A stretch of 64,000 bases of DNA from Coptis chinensis (lineage: Eukaryota > Streptophyta > Magnoliopsida > Ranunculales > Ranunculaceae): positions 37,049,001-37,113,000 of the forward strand of contig CM027378.1 in assembly GCA_015680905.1 (NCBI GenBank). The letters run 5' to 3'. A model generated the notes under the pieces. That model made no database searches and was not told the DNA's origin. It saw only the letters and a program-made list of their open reading frames with translations. Positions 1 to 12,668 of this stretch are shown piece by piece. Positions within the stretch are counted from its first letter, which is position 1, and the number at the start of each line of letters is the position of its first letter. A program made the position numbers and the translations under genes.

Positions 1-1931
1 GTACCCGTGTCCGTAGGACACAGGTACACGATACAGAGGAAATTAGGGCGTACCCATGCAACAGAGCTATTAAGTTTGTTCATTGGGTATTGCTATACTA
101 AGATGGTTGCTAGAAATTGTGCTACACAAGTAGTATTTCAATAGTTAGTATATCAATTTCAGTACACGTGTTTGCATGACATGCACGTACAAACTGGATA
201 TGTACAAGAGCACGCCCTTAAGACATACTTATTTTCTCTTACCATTTGGGTAGATTCATAGTTCACGGCTAAGACTGATATGGGTATTTAATTATATGTG
301 CATGCCTACATATATTTATGGTGGTGGGGGTGAGAGAGGCTTAGCCACTAAGTGTTTTGGTGAAGCTTTCAATTATTGATCTGAATAGGCACTTGCGTTT
401 TACATGGAGTTATAATGATCACTCTTGGTCACAGGTGGACACATAATTTGAGTGAGTTAGAAATGCTGTCGTTTTATTTAATATATTGAATTACTTGTAT
501 ATATTGATAATTGCTCCAAGGCTTTCACATAAAGTATGGAGAAGTCATAGTGATATGGTGCTTCACAACAAAAATATGTGGATAAGTAATGTTTGACGAA
601 ACATGCGTGGAGTTGGTATGTATTTCTCGCCATAATATGCCTTGAACACGAGCTAGTAGCTTCTTGGGATGTTTAAGAGCTAGTAGTTTACCGGTTAATA
701 TATTTGGACCCACAAATTGTTTAAGGCTATGAGTCATCATTGTTAATATTTTTGCTAGAAGAGGACATGAGTAGTTTGGTATATGTTCATGTTACCTCTT
801 AACTGCTAGGATGCAAAATTCATCATATGTTGAATGCCTTGTGTTGCCAAAAATGGGATATGTATATTTGTTTTCTTTATCTAAGACTTGGGGGCAGGTC
901 GAGCTGTCTCCGGATATGCTTCACGCTATCCATTGAGAGCGGGTGGGGTGAGCCATCCGCGGACCCTCATGTCCAAATCAAACTTAGGGGCAAGTCAAGC
1001 TGTCTTCGGATACGCTTCGCGCTATCTAGTAAGCACTGTACTGTTTAGTAAGGACTAAGGACTATAAAATCAAAGAGATTATCCTTTATGTGTCATGGAA
1101 TATTATAAGCTTGCCGTAACTGACTAAGGTTATAAGTGAACTTGAGTACTACATATGCATAACAATTGGCACTCGATAAATTCACACTGTAAAATTATAC
1201 ACATCTCATGTATGGACATGAATTAGTAGATATCAACGACTATAAAGTGTTGAGGCAAAGGAACATGGAGATTCAAAGTTTGAGATTGAGATATATGGAT
1301 TGGAGCGTCCGAATACGAATAGTAAGATGATTACAGAAGATGTGCAGAGTCATATACCGAGGCAGGTAATTTGTTTATTTTATCATCATGTACATAATAG
1401 ACGGACGAGTAGTGACTTAACCGTCAACCAGAGTTACATTGGGGGCAGGCGACTGCAGTTCCCATCTTATACTAGGGGCATACAAGCATTGTCCCCATCT
1501 TAGGTAGAGATATATGTGGGGACAGAGTTAGGTTGTCTCCAAACCTTGTGATATTCCACAGACCCATTGGCTCTAGGTTATCTAGGTGTCTGCGGACCTA
1601 GATGGGTAACATGGTTGTACACCTCAGGGTAAGACGGATTGTACATAGTCTTGAGCATATGATCATCGTCATTTCTTGTATGCATACAATTCTGTTGAAT
1701 GTTCTTCATTATAACTCACGCGTTATTTGTACAACACTCGAATATGAAAGTTTAAGATTACAGAGAAAGAGAGACCTGCAGTACCACAACAAGATTACAA
1801 CAAATGGGAATAGATATGCTGTTACACTTTCCGAAAGAGAGCGTAGGGGTTCGAGAAGACCCTGGCCTTTGCGGATATGCTGTGGGACTATTCGAATGAG
1901 TGCGTGTGTGTGTGTGTGTGTGGGGGATAAG
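1..1931. other. Unassigned AT-rich repeat-like DNA
   Basis: I see no gene here. The short open frames have no recognisable domain. A block at about 891-936 (starting gggggcaggtcgagctg) recurs at about 986-1032 in diverged form, so the stretch has internal duplication. A GT microsatellite lies at about 1902-1922, just before the LTR at 1932. The stretch may be the target into which element C inserted, or an older decayed element. Confidence 0.5.
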
Positions 1932-3262
1932 TGATAGAGATTTGACTAACCTAAATAAATAGGCTAATTAAGTCCTACTTTACTATTACTTGCAAGCGCA
2001 CAAGGTCTATTGTAGTAGGTGTGAGAGAAAAAGGTCGAACCCACAGGGATTGCTATCTTGGAATAATTGAAATCTAAAATCTATTTAACCTAATCCGAAT
2101 GATGATGGTTGTTGATTTGAAAGTTGTTTAACTACTAATTAAAACTATTTACTTTAACTATACTATGAAAACACTTAACTATAAAGACTTGGGTTTTATT
2201 ACGTGGAGAGAATTCTAAGACCATGAATCCACTGTAGACCATTGTTTGTATTCTTAGAATCAATTCTAAAGTTCCATAATTTATACGAGTAGCATGAGGG
2301 AAAGGTAACCTTAGCTAGCTTTCTTGATGATGTGAACGTGATAAATCTTCGCTGACATGTATCTTCTAGAAATTCAGCACTAATGATCAAACTCAAAAGA
2401 TTACTCATCTTCTTATGACACGAGTAATATCCACCTTTGACATTAACAATTAAAACAGGCTTTATCTAATAACTACAACTATCAAACTATAATGGATGGA
2501 TGACATATTGATGAAAGATAGAGTTTTACTATGAGATGTGAACTCATAAGATTTGTTTGAACATAAGCATATTGGAAATCCTTGAAACTAATCTAAAAAC
2601 ACGAAACAGTAGTCCAAGGCTTCATCTAGCCCTAGATAAGGTTTAGTTAGACATAATAATAAAGGTAAAGCAAGGTTTATAAGAACTCATGTTAACGACG
2701 GTGATTAGCGGCTTGACTTCTTCTTATAGTATTTTTTGGTGATGGGGGTGAGAGAGAGAGCTCTCTCTACTTCCTTTGTTTATATAGGGTTTCTTTAGGG
2801 CGTACCCAAGAGTTGGAATCCCTTTTAGAAACTTCCCTTTTGTGTTTGAATCCTTTTAGAACTGTCCAAATTGAGTTCTGAGCGGTGGAAGCAAGCTGTG
2901 AAGGGTTTTGGGAAAAACACTGTAATTCTGCGAATTTTGAAGAGGGTGCGGGGCGTGCTCTCGAACAGGCATATTAAAGCACAGACGTGCTCTGACCTCT
3001 TGACAACAACACTTCAAACTTTCACAATAGCTTTAGAATACCTCATACATGCTTTTTCCAACCTTGGTTTGTGTATTCTCTCTGGAGTCAAGCCGTGAGG
3101 ATATTACAACCCCGTGAAGTCCTCAGTCTCAGTCTGTTTCGTCGTATTCGCGTTGATTCCTGTAAAACCAATGAAACAGACTAATCTAACGAAATTTTAC
3201 TAATTAACTAGACAATATAATACAATTGTGGGAATAAATATGTAGCATTTATGTGTTTATCA
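1932..3262 (-). repeat. 3' LTR of element C (Athila-like)
   Basis: This 1331-bp block begins TGATAGAG and ends TTTATCA. A purine tract on the minus strand abuts its right edge, as expected for a 3' LTR of a minus-strand element. A minus-strand TATA motif (TATATAAA) lies at about 2779-2786. The sequence gaacccacagggatt near 2040 is of the kind often seen in plant Ty3/gypsy LTRs. The partner 5' LTR is absent from the window, so no target duplication can be checked; the five bases to the left are ataag. Confidence 0.75.
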
Positions 3263-3301
3263 AATACCCCCGAACTTACGTTTTGCTAGTCCTCGAGCAA
3301 A
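3263..3301 (-). promoter_or_regulatory. Polypurine tract and AGGA-loop hairpin of element C
   Basis: On the minus strand the sequence reads gttcgggggtatt directly before the 3' LTR, a typical polypurine tract that primes plus-strand DNA synthesis. Just upstream in the sense direction is a stem of 8 positions with one mismatch (plus-strand tttgctag at 3282-3289 against cgagcaaa) around a tcct loop, which is AGGA in sense. The same arrangement recurs in elements D and J. Confidence 0.7.
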
Positions 3302-3404
3302 CTAACTCTAAACTAATAAAAAAAATTAAAATCCTAACTCACTTTCGTAGGAGTCACGATTACACTTAGCATGTGTAACAAGCCTTTTAAACCCTTAGGT
3401 TACC

Positions 3405-4579
3405 TGACAAGATGATTTAAATTATATGTGAAAATAGTAGTTCTAACATGCTAAAATCATTCTTATCAATCAATTATAATACTCTAAAAAATAGTTGTTA
3501 TATAAGAGTAATCGTGTTCTCCACTTTTGCTTGTACGTACTTGTAACAAGTTTAGACTAAACTAACTATTAACTAATGAGAGTAATAATATAATATGATA
3601 AAAATAGTAAATTTAAGATGCTAAAACAATAATTTAAATGATGAGAAAGGGTATAGAGAAGATTCAATCCACCACGCGATTCGATTGGCTATTAGTTAGT
3701 CATCGAATCGCTTTTCCTTGATCCATAGTAGACAACCTACATCTCTATAATCATCATCTAACTAGCATGAGAGATTAGCACCCCCACAAATCTCTTTGAT
3801 GGGGTTTCTAATCTCTAGCCCTTTGTTATGAGTTCTATCTCTAGAAACTCACAACAAAGGACTTGAAGTTCTTTGCAAAACAATAAAGAAACTAATACTA
3901 ACCATCCTCATGTGGCTTCATAAACCCCCTTTAATGAAGTTTTAGCCTTGTGTCATCGGATTGGAATTAACTAAAACAATAATATCAAATATAATGTAAA
4001 AGACAAGAATCGAAATAAAGGCTTTTTATTGAATGGTTTAATGGTGGCTACACTACAAACCTTAATTACTTAACTAAACTTAAACTATACTAAACTAAAC
4101 TAATGTGGTCCCAAAGTCCACTAGGTTAAGTCTAAAAATGCTAATTCTGCTGGAAATTATTTCAGTGCCCTTTTCGTCCACTTTTATAGCTTTGATTGGA
4201 GCTAGGGCAGGTATATTGGAAAGCTTATTCTGAGCCGGTCGTTTTGACATAACGTAGGCCCAATTCCAAAGATATGCCCATTTGACATTCTGTTGATTTT
4301 TCTGTTTTTTTTTCTACCCGAATTGACTTTGACTTCCCAGCTTTGACTGGGCTTGAAAAAGGCTTTTCTTCATGATTCTTGGGCTTTAAATATAGAACTT
4401 TCTCAACAATCATCTTGACTCGTTTTACATGCAAAATAGCATCTTTAAGCACATAAACAGCTTCAAACCTGGAATACACAAAAACACGTAAACATTACTA
4501 ACTCTTATTTATTACAAACATAATTGGCCTAAATAGAATACTATTAAAGGGTTTAAACTACACTTTTGGTTGCTTATCA
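3405..4579 (-). repeat. Solo LTR inserted in element C
   Basis: The block starts TGACAAGATG and ends TTGCTTATCA, and is flanked by the 5-bp duplication ttacc at 3400-3404 and 4580-4584. Flanking sequence reads through: 3263-3404 followed by 4580 onward is collinear with 14580-14770 of element D. The LTR resembles the D LTRs, for example near 4217-4275 (gccggtcgttttgacata against 14221-14245). It is the product of LTR-LTR recombination that removed the internal part of a complete element. The strand is inferred from that resemblance. Confidence 0.85.
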
Positions 4580-4584
4580 TTACC

Positions 4585-6518
4585 CTAGTGGACGAGTTTA
4601 GTCTCGTGAGATTTTTCAGAGAAGATACTCCAAACTTCATCTATACTATAACGACTAAGAAATTAGAGTAATGTCCCCTTAATTTAATCTCAAGTGTCTA
4701 TACATCTCATTAGCAAGGAATAAAGAATACTCAGTTTAAAACCTAAATTAATACATGCATAATAATCAAATCATCTAAAAATAAACATGCATGCAATGAA
4801 TTATACTATAAAATGCAATGACATGTCCGTTTATGAAACTTTTGGAATATCGTCCTTAGGTAGGTTCTCACAAGGAATGTGTCAAGACATAAATCACTCT
4901 GATTTTTTTACTCAAATTTCGCTTCCTCCAGTTTACAATAGCCACACTTTTCCTCACAATCTCAATGACGTCCAAGGGAGCCGAGGTCGATTAAACATAA
5001 CTACCACTTCCTATCATACCAACATATTCCTAGTTAAGCTAGATGTCTTTATTAGGTGTTATGGAATGTTTAGGTGATGATTTAAGAAGGGAAAAAAATG
5101 GATATTCAAATAAACAAGTCTGAGATAATAGTGTTTTCAAAATATGTAACTAGAGAAAGCCTTGTTTTTACTTTGCTTCTACACTTTGTTTCCATCCTTA
5201 GCCTTTTTGTTTTGGCTTTTGACTCATTTGATTCTGTTTTTGGAGTTCTAACTTTTTATTTTATTTATATTTATTTTTCTTATCTTTGGATGGAAACTTT
5301 CTTTTCTTTTTCTTAATTTTCTTTTGAAGCAACTAACAAATTATGCATTAGTTTTCCACAGGTCTTTCTATTTTCTTTTCTTCATTTCATCCTATTTCTC
5401 AGACTCATTCAAGATGGGTAGGCTAATTTTTTGTTCTTTTATTTATTTATTTTTATATAGGTTAAGGAATTTGCGATTTATGGAAAGACTAATGAAAGGC
5501 TCAGTGGGGAAACTAGTGGAAAAAATATTCTTTAGGTTGGAATTTTTTATTATATCGATCCAAATAGGGCTTGAATTCTCGCTTAGGATATGGTATGGTG
5601 ATCAAGCAAGTGAATGTGTGATTTCTCTACTCGGAGTTTACTGCTCCCTTATGTCATCACTCAGATATCACTCGTATGAGGCTTTTAGTCTAGATTCTCA
5701 CAAGATATGTAAATTAATCACTCTAACCTAGGTCTCAGAAAAGTACTACCAAATACAATCATGATGTTCATGCAAAACATTTATGAAAATATGCAATGAC
5801 TATTACCTATATATTAACCTAAGTTTCAAAAAACTACTCTTAATTCTAATGCTAAATTAGACTTCTAGACTATAATCTTCATAGAAAAGGAAACAATACT
5901 ATTATTGCTAAGTGCATAGTATAAATAATCTTTATTTTTCGTTAAACAAAACATTTTGTTCCCACCCCTAAACTTATCTTAGACATTGTCCTCAATGTTG
6001 ATATATATGCTCAAATAAAAAAGATAACAACATGGACAAGTAAAGAATAAGGAAAGAGGTTACCAATGGCTCCATGAACGAAAAATAAAAGCTCGAGTCA
6101 CGTATACAAATTAGTACCGGACAAAAGATATAGCAATGACAAAATATAAGGAACCTAATTACTACAACGACTAAAATGTGTCACGTATCTCATTCCATAG
6201 AGTTACACGTCTCCAAAAATGCAGAGAAAAGGTGCTAGAGTGGATATGTGCACAAAAGACTCAAAAAACTCAAAAAAAGACTAAAAAAAAGTAAAAACAT
6301 GGGTTGCCTCCCACAAGCACTACAGTTTACGTCTCTCGTAGACAAATGCTTCGCACACCCAATCCTTGGAGTAGCGCTATGTCTATAAAGTAGACTAGGG
6401 GCTGGAATGGAATACACGGGAACAATGCGAAGCAACTCTAACAAAAAGAAAATCAAAACCTAAAAAGAAACGAAAAACAATAAAACATAAATTACTAAAG
6501 TATAATAAGCATAATCAA
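4585..6518 (-). other. 3' non-coding region of element C
   Basis: This stretch lies between the integrase end and the solo LTR and has no supportable ORF. It is homologous to 14730-16200 of element D and in part to 10350-10620: for example gatcaagcaagtg near 5602, 15722 and (as gatcaaacaagtag) 10463. A second purine tract (plus strand cccacccctaaac near 5960-5973) is followed by a 6-bp stem with tcct loop at 5983-5998. A block near 6299-6335 (gggttgcctcccacaagc) follows the integrase gene in the sense direction. Confidence 0.65.
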
Positions 6519-7707
6519 TCACTCATGATAAACAGGATCAATAAGATCCACCTCTTCCACCTTCTGATCGGCAACACCGTCAAGGTATGGTTTCAAGCGT
6601 TGACCATTGACCTTAAACACACGACCATCCATAGGATCCTCTATCTCAATAGCACCATGAGGAAAAACATTTTTAACAATGAAAGGACCAATCCACCTAG
6701 AACGTAACTTATTACCAGGAAAAAGATGCAAACGAGAATTATATATCAAGACTTTTTGATTAGGTTCAAAGGACTTGCGATGAATAGATTTATCATGACA
6801 AATCTTAGTCCGCTCTTTGTAAATCTTGGCATTCTCATATGCCTCATTCCTTAACTCAGCTAACTCATTTAAGTGAAGCTTACGTTGTGATCCTGCCCTA
6901 GGCATATCAAAGTTAAAAGTTTTAATGGCCCAAAAACCACGATGTTCCAATTCTATAGGCAAATGACTTGCCTTTCCAAACACAAGCCTATAAGGAGACA
7001 TACCAATAGGAGTTTAATAAGCAGTTCGATAAGCCCAAAGAGAATCATTAAGACGTTGAGACCAATCCTTACGGTCAGGTCGTACAATCTTTTCTCAAAT
7101 CCGCTTAGTTTCCATATTAGATACTTTAACTTGGCCACTAGTTTGGGGATGGTAAGGTGTAGCAAGCTTATGAGTAATAAAGTACTTCTTCATTTAAAGA
7201 TTCAAATGCTCGGTGTGTAAAATGAGTACCATTATCACTTATAATTACACAAGGAGTACCAAAACGAGAAAATATATTATATTTCAAAAAATTAACCACA
7301 ACCTTATGATCATTCATTTTACATGGCACCGCCTCAACCCACTTAGAAACAGAATCTACGATGACAAGGATATAAAGATAACCAAAGGAAGGAGGAAAAT
7401 GACTCATGAAGTCTATACCCCACACATCAAAAAGCTCAACAACCAAAATAGAGGAAAGAGGCATCATGTTCCTATGGGAAATATTACATGTACGCTGACA
7501 TCTATCACAACTCAAACAAAACTCATGTGCATCCCTAAAGAGAGTAGGCCAATAAAAACCACACTGCAAAACCTTTGCAACTGTCTTTTTAGGACCAAAG
7601 TGGTCACCACATGCATGGTCATGACAAAAAGAGAGAATACTATGAAACTCACTCTCAGGAACACATCTCGTAACAATCTGATTAGGGCATGACTTAAAAA
7701 GTATGGA
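6519..7707 (-). pseudogene. Integrase of element C, broken
   Basis: This would join retrotransposon cDNA to chromosomal DNA. The N-terminal part (7569-7168) shows a partial zinc-finger region (CLSCDRC) followed by the core, with DVWGIDFM around the first catalytic Asp and IISDNGTHF around the second. A frame change near 7165 leads through about 7165-6953 into the C-terminal part (7001-6519), which has [21 protein letters not shown] and [16 protein letters not shown] and ends LIDPVYHE. At least two frameshifts break it. It continues from the RNase H frame upstream and is more diverged from D and E than those are from each other, so C is a separate Athila sublineage. Confidence 0.85.
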
Positions 7708-8817
7708 TCATCCTAGAAAAAAATTCCTAACCTCAGCAAGAAACTTAGATTTATCATGTTGTCTCCAATGAGATGGAAATTGTTTTGTTACAAGATAATT
7801 AACAATATCCATATACCAAGGCAATTGGGATATGACAAAAAGTTGCTCATCAGGGAAAGACTCATTCACAGGCAAAATATCAGTAGAAGATTCTACTATA
7901 AGTCTAGACAAGTGGTCAGCTACCACGTTATCCGTACCTTTCTTATCCCTAATCTTTATATCAAACTCTTGCAACAAGAGTACCCAATGAATCAGACGCG
8001 CTTCAGCATCTTTCTTAGAAAGAATATACTTCAAAGCCGAATGATCAGTAAACACGACAACCTTAGACCATATGAGATAAGACCTAAATTTGTCTAAAGA
8101 AAACACAATGGCTAACAACTCCTTCTCAGTTGTAGTGTAATTCATCTGTGCATCATTAAAAGTTCGACTAGCATAATAAATCACATGGGGCAACTTATCC
8201 AACTGTTTACCCAAAACAGCCCCAACTCCATAGTCAGACGCATCACACATTAACTCAAAACGCACACTCCAATTAGGTGCTTGTATGATAGGAGCGATAG
8301 TAAAAAAATTCTTAAACTTCTCAAAAGCTTTCAAACAATCATCATCAAAGACAAAAGTGACAACCTTACCAAGTAAATTGCATAGGGGACGAGAAATCTT
8401 ACTAAAGTCCTTAATAAATTGTCTATAAAATCCAGCATGACCTAAAAATGACCTAATATCTTTCACAGCCTTAAGTGGTGGAAGACTAGAAATTACATCA
8501 ATCTTGGCCTTATCAACCTCAATGCCTTTACTAGAAACAATATAACCAAGAACAATACCCTGTTGAACCATAAAATGAGAGTTCTCCCAATTCAACACAA
8601 GATTCTTCTCCTTGCACCTAATTAACACTAATTCTAAATGGTGCAAACCCTCATCAAAAGAATCAGCAAATATGGAGAAGTCATCCATAAACACCTCAAG
8701 AAACCTCTCTACCATATCAAAAAAAATGCTAAGCATGCATCGCTGCAGGGTACCAGGCGCATTACATAACCCACATGACATGCGACAGTAGGCAAAAGTT
8801 CTAAAAGGGCGAGTCAA
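7708..8817 (-). pseudogene. Reverse transcriptase and RNase H of element C
   Basis: An open stretch of 369 codons covers the RT palm, thumb and RNase H. RT landmarks are [14 protein letters not shown], the active-site motif [10 protein letters not shown] (FMDD is usual in Athila) and [17 protein letters not shown]. RNase H landmarks are [47 protein letters not shown] and [11 protein letters not shown]. The end ([16 protein letters not shown]) is the linker to integrase. The frame enters from the left of the RT fingers, where TCPFGTFAY of relatives is TRPFRTFAY here, suggesting decay. The RT N-terminal part lies in 8818-9182 with stops, so the enzyme is not functional as it stands. Confidence 0.9.
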
Positions 8818-9647
8818 GGTAGTCTTTTCTTGATCCTCAGGTGCAATACATATTTGGTAATAACTGGAATAACCGTCAAGAAAACAATACTACTTATGAC
8901 CGGCTAACCTATCTCAAGCATCTGGTCAATAAACGGAAGATGAAAATGATCCTTCCTAGTGGCCAAATTCAACTTGCGATAGTCAATGCAAAAATGCCAC
9001 CCAGTAGTTATACGAGTGGGAACTAACTAGCCATTAGCATTCATAACTACCATAATCCTAGACTTCTTAGGGACAACCTGAATAGGACTCAATCATTTAC
9101 TATTGGAGATGGGATAAATGATACCCGCATCTAACAACTTGAGAACCTCAGCTTTCACTACCTCCCTCATGTTAGGATTAAGCTATCTCTGGAACTCATG
9201 AGATGGTTTAACATCATTCTCAAGATGAATATGATGCATACAATCAGTTGGGCTTATACCATTAATATCAACAATAGTCCACCCTAAAGTTGTTCTATGT
9301 TCTCTAAGGACTCTAATCAATTTACCCTCTTGTTCACTATCAAGATTAGAAACAATAATAACAGGAAAATAATCATCAGGTCCCAGAAAGACATACTTAA
9401 GAGTATCAGGTAATGGTTTCAATTCAAGCTTAGGAGGACTCTCTATGGAAGGAACTGGGGTAGACTCAGAAGGAATCAGAGGTTCTACTGTAGCTTTCCA
9501 CGTATTAGTTTCTAAAATTGGGGTTGAATCAAGCAACACATTAACTTCACAAATGGCACCATCCACATCACAACCACTACTAGAATTAGTTAAACAAGAC
9601 TCAAGAGGGTCATCATAATAACTCTCCAAGAAAGTCACGTGAACCAC
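8818..9647 (-). pseudogene. Protease-RT linker and RT fingers of element C
   Basis: An open part at 9647-9183 encodes an acidic linker, with PPKLELKPLPDTLKYVFLG and the segment GWTIVDINGISPTDCMHHIHLE, which in Athila polyproteins directly precedes the RT. The fingers follow in the same region to 8818 with several stops and small shifts; readable pieces include EVLKLLDAGIIYPIS, VVPKKSRI and CIDYRKLN. The region joins protease to the RT core and is broken. Confidence 0.75.
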
Positions 9648-9719
9648 ACTATCAATAAGATTAACATCCCAAAAATCATCAGGTTCAGGAGGTTGTTAAC
9701 CCACATTAAACACAATAAG

Positions 9720-10110
9720 TTATGTAGTCATATTACCAAAAGAAAGCTTCAACACTCCATTACAACAGTTAATGATAACATTAGAGGTGGCTAAAAAGGG
9801 ACAACCTAAGATGACAGGAATATGGTGTTTAGGATCTTGAACAGGTTGTGTATCTAGAATAATAAAATCAACAGGGAAATAAAATTTATCAACTTGAATC
9901 AAAACATCCTCAACAATACCACGTGGAATCCCAATAGACCTATATGCCAATTGAATAATAATTGGAGTAGGTTTCATCTTACCAAGACCAAGCTGTAAAT
10001 AAACCAAATAAGGTAACAAATTAACACTATCCCCCAAATCAAGTAATGCCTTCTCAATCATATGATCACCAATAACACAAGCAATAGTAGGGCATCCTAG
10101 ATCTATAAAC
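9720..10110 (-). pseudogene. Aspartic protease of element C, N-terminal Gag missing
   Basis: This is a retropepsin of Athila type, which would cleave the Gag-Pol polyprotein. The active-site region reads LLDLGDSVNLLPYLVYLQLG, with the catalytic Asp in DLG; the third position, Ala in D and E, is Asp here. Downstream IPRGIVEDVLIQVDKFYFPVDFIILDT and PVILGCPFLATSNVIINC are characteristic. Coding similarity stops at about 10110, where the sequence changes to non-coding DNA. No Gag frame is found to the right, so the 5' half of element C was lost. Confidence 0.85.
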
Positions 10111-10115
10111 TTAAC

Positions 10116-11185
10116 CTTCCTTTTGTTTCTTTTGAAATCGCCCCATTTGATTTTTAACTTTTGGAAGATTTCGATTTTTGAATCTTTTCTTTCTTTTCTT
10201 TTAGAAGCTTCTATTCTGTTTTTATATAAGGCATTCTCTTCTCTTTTTTACTGTTCATCCAATTCTCAACTCATCAGCTGGGTACACTTTTTAATGTGTG
10301 TAGTAACGGTTAAGGGATTGATGGCGAAGAAATAAAAAGGTATAATAATTTATGAAGGCTCAAAAGGGGAACTAGAGGAAAAACTATATTTTTGGGTTTT
10401 TAACGTTTATTTGGCTATATCGATCTAAAAAAGGCCTAAATTCTGTCCATGGATATAGCATGGTGATCAAACAAGTAGATGTGTTATCTTTCTATCCGGA
10501 CATCCTTTGTTTCATCACTCAATAATCATTTAGATGAGGCTTTTGGCTAGATTCTCACAGGATATGGAACTTAATTATGCTAACCTCATCTTCAAAAACT
10601 TACTGCTATATACAATCAATGATGCTGATGCATGCCATTCATGAAAAGATACAGAAACTATTGTATGTATATTAGTCTGAGTTCGAAGAACGAATCTTTA
10701 CTCTATTGTTATAATGAGACTTCTAAACCATTTGTTCATCATAGAAAAAGTAAAACAAGACTTTTAGTACTAAACAGAAAAATATTTACAGAAAGAAAAA
10801 AAATATATAGAAATATACTTAACATATCTAATATAAAAATTGCTATATAATAAATGCCTAGTTTTTGCAGAATATTACTATACCACCTCCAAACAGAAAT
10901 ATGTTGTGTCCTCAAAGTATGAAGAAAAGGAAAGAGATTACCATATGAACATGAACAAAAATGGCAGTAACATGTACTATGTTCTTCGTGATGAGAATAT
11001 ACCACCCCCAAACAAGTTTGGAGCGTGGTTTGATAGATATAGAAAAAGATGTACATGGGTTAACTAAAAGGTAAAAAATGTAATTATTCTAACATGAAAT
11101 ACTTAACATGCATGCAGAATTATACTTAGAAGTTAAGAAATAAAAAGATGGGAAATGCAAGTATGTAAACAACTATCTATATGAA

Positions 11186-11223
<38 letters not shown>

Positions 11224-11880
11224 TTAGAATAATTGTTTTTCTCAATCTACATGTATCTTTAACCATATAGAGGTTTTGAAAAGAAGATAAATGTTGATCC
11301 GGTGTCATTTTGGTTACCCCGGGGTGTATAATTTTCATTTTTATATTCTCAAGTTTTGAAAGCTATTTAGAGATAATCTAAAGATACTCGTAATCAAAAG
11401 CAGTGATTCTTTAACTATAAATTTTGAAAACAACCATAACTGGTGATCTTAGGTAATTTTCGTGTCGACTCTTTATTGAACCCAATCCAGTTAGAGTGTG
11501 GCTTCAGTTATGTGTGTGTTGGGGGATTTACTACGCAAGACATGGAATGTCTTGACCCGTGCAAATAGCGTGGTGATATAGGCGACCCTTAGTATGCAAA
11601 ACTGATCTCAAATAGCCCCTAGATTGCATTGTTCTAATGGTTGGTCTGTGTAGAATCCATTGCCTGTTTTGTTTTTGGAAAATCACATTACTATTGACGT
11701 ATCGAGAATCTTGCCCTAATAGATCAGAGAAAACAACATTTATGAAAGGGTGAGAGAAGGGTTTTTCTTTTTGGCTTTTTGGCTTTTATGTTCCTAAATT
11801 ACTTAAAACAAAAACATAAAAAGAGAAAACTACTAAGAATCATCACTATGATGAAAAGTGATCCTCCCAATAGAATGAAA
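10116..11880 (-). other. Displaced Athila 3'-region sequence
   Basis: No gene is supported. The sequence resembles the 3' non-coding regions of C and D (about 10380-10600 against 5530-5740 and 15650-15870). About 11500-11680 resembles 34680-34870 of element E in short blocks (gtgtggcttnn, acccttagtat/ac, gtagaatccattgcctg). It contains purine-tract-like sequences at about 10886 (acctccaaacag) and 11002 (acccccaaacaag). It must come from the 3' part of a second minus-strand Athila element, yet it lies where the Gag of C should be. Confidence 0.6.
11187..11220. repeat. TG microsatellite
   Basis: A run of about 16 TG units lies within displaced Athila 3'-region DNA. Confidence 0.9.
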
Positions 11881-11900
11881 AAATGTTTGAAATTAAGTGA

Positions 11901-12668
11901 TTATGATTGATAACCTGCGTATCTAGAAGTGAGAGATGGATGCTCGTAGTCTTTAACTGCAAAACCACAAGTGTGTGTGAGATTAATCTTCTTAATCTCA
12001 AAATAACCACAACTCTCCCAAGAGTGAATACACCATTGACAATTTAGTTCATTCTTCTTCTGGCAAACCGCAGTCACTCTAAAATCATCATTCTTGATCA
12101 ACTCATACTTGTAACCACTCACAATAGAGTACTCTATCAATTTACATCTAAACTTAGGAGCACCTAAAACAAATCTCTGCCCAACACCACCATCAAAGTT
12201 ACGCCACCAAAAATCAGACTTGTAAGTTTTATGGCCAACAACCTCACTACCAATTAAGTAACTCGATGAACCTGATGAACTTGACGTACTTGCATCACTA
12301 CAGCTACTCATTGAACTCATACACACATTTACTTTAATCTCCACAGTTGTAATCTTCATGCCATAACAATAGCAAGCCAAGGATCGCAAATCCCCATCCA
12401 TTTCAATCATATTCTCTTTTGCATCACGGGAGAAACACATAGAAAAACTCCTTAATCCCAAATCAGGCCACTTGTCACACACCTTGCGCGTAACAACATC
12501 AATCAAAGAATCCAACCCAAAATGAAAGGACAAAGTACCCCCATTATAGCAAAAAACTCCAATCACGTACACTAAATTCCATGTATAACTGCAAAATTCA
12601 ACCCACAAAAACACAATAAAAATGTAATTCAGGAGATGTACACAATAAAAACAAAATACTATGATCAT
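11901..12668 (-). pseudogene. MuDR-like (MULE) transposase, N-terminal fragment
   Basis: The 255-codon open frame matches the N-terminal part of plant MULE transposases. An N-terminal PB1-like part (CYNGGTLSFHFGLDSLIDVV) is followed by a serine-rich linker at about residues 117-137. Then comes the MuDR DNA-binding domain, about residues 158-235: QRFVLGAPKFRCKLIEYSI, NDDFRVTAVCQKK, CQWCIHSW and the closing NLTHTCG. The frame stops at SRYAGYQS, where family members continue into the DDE catalytic domain, so the catalytic half is missing. The first 40 or so residues are hydrophobic and may be upstream untranslated sequence rather than protein. The promoter and TIR side probably lies at 28030-28740, beyond the inserted element D. 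Confidence 0.8.

Noticed and set aside
1932-4579. 1932-3262 and 3405-4579 as the LTR pair of one short element
   Set aside because: The two blocks are not similar in sequence, and 3405-4579 has its own ttacc duplication, while the first abuts the purine tract of C.
5098-5731. Plus-strand open frames rich in F, L and Y
   Set aside because: T-rich non-coding sequence shared with 15240-15840 and 10120-10600; the frames are not conserved between the copies.
7213-7692. Plus-strand 159-codon open frame
   Set aside because: Antisense of the integrase of element C; the minus strand shows catalytic motifs.
10632-11067. Small overlapping open frames on both strands
   Set aside because: They lie in 3'-region DNA with purine tracts, with no domain and no conservation of frame.
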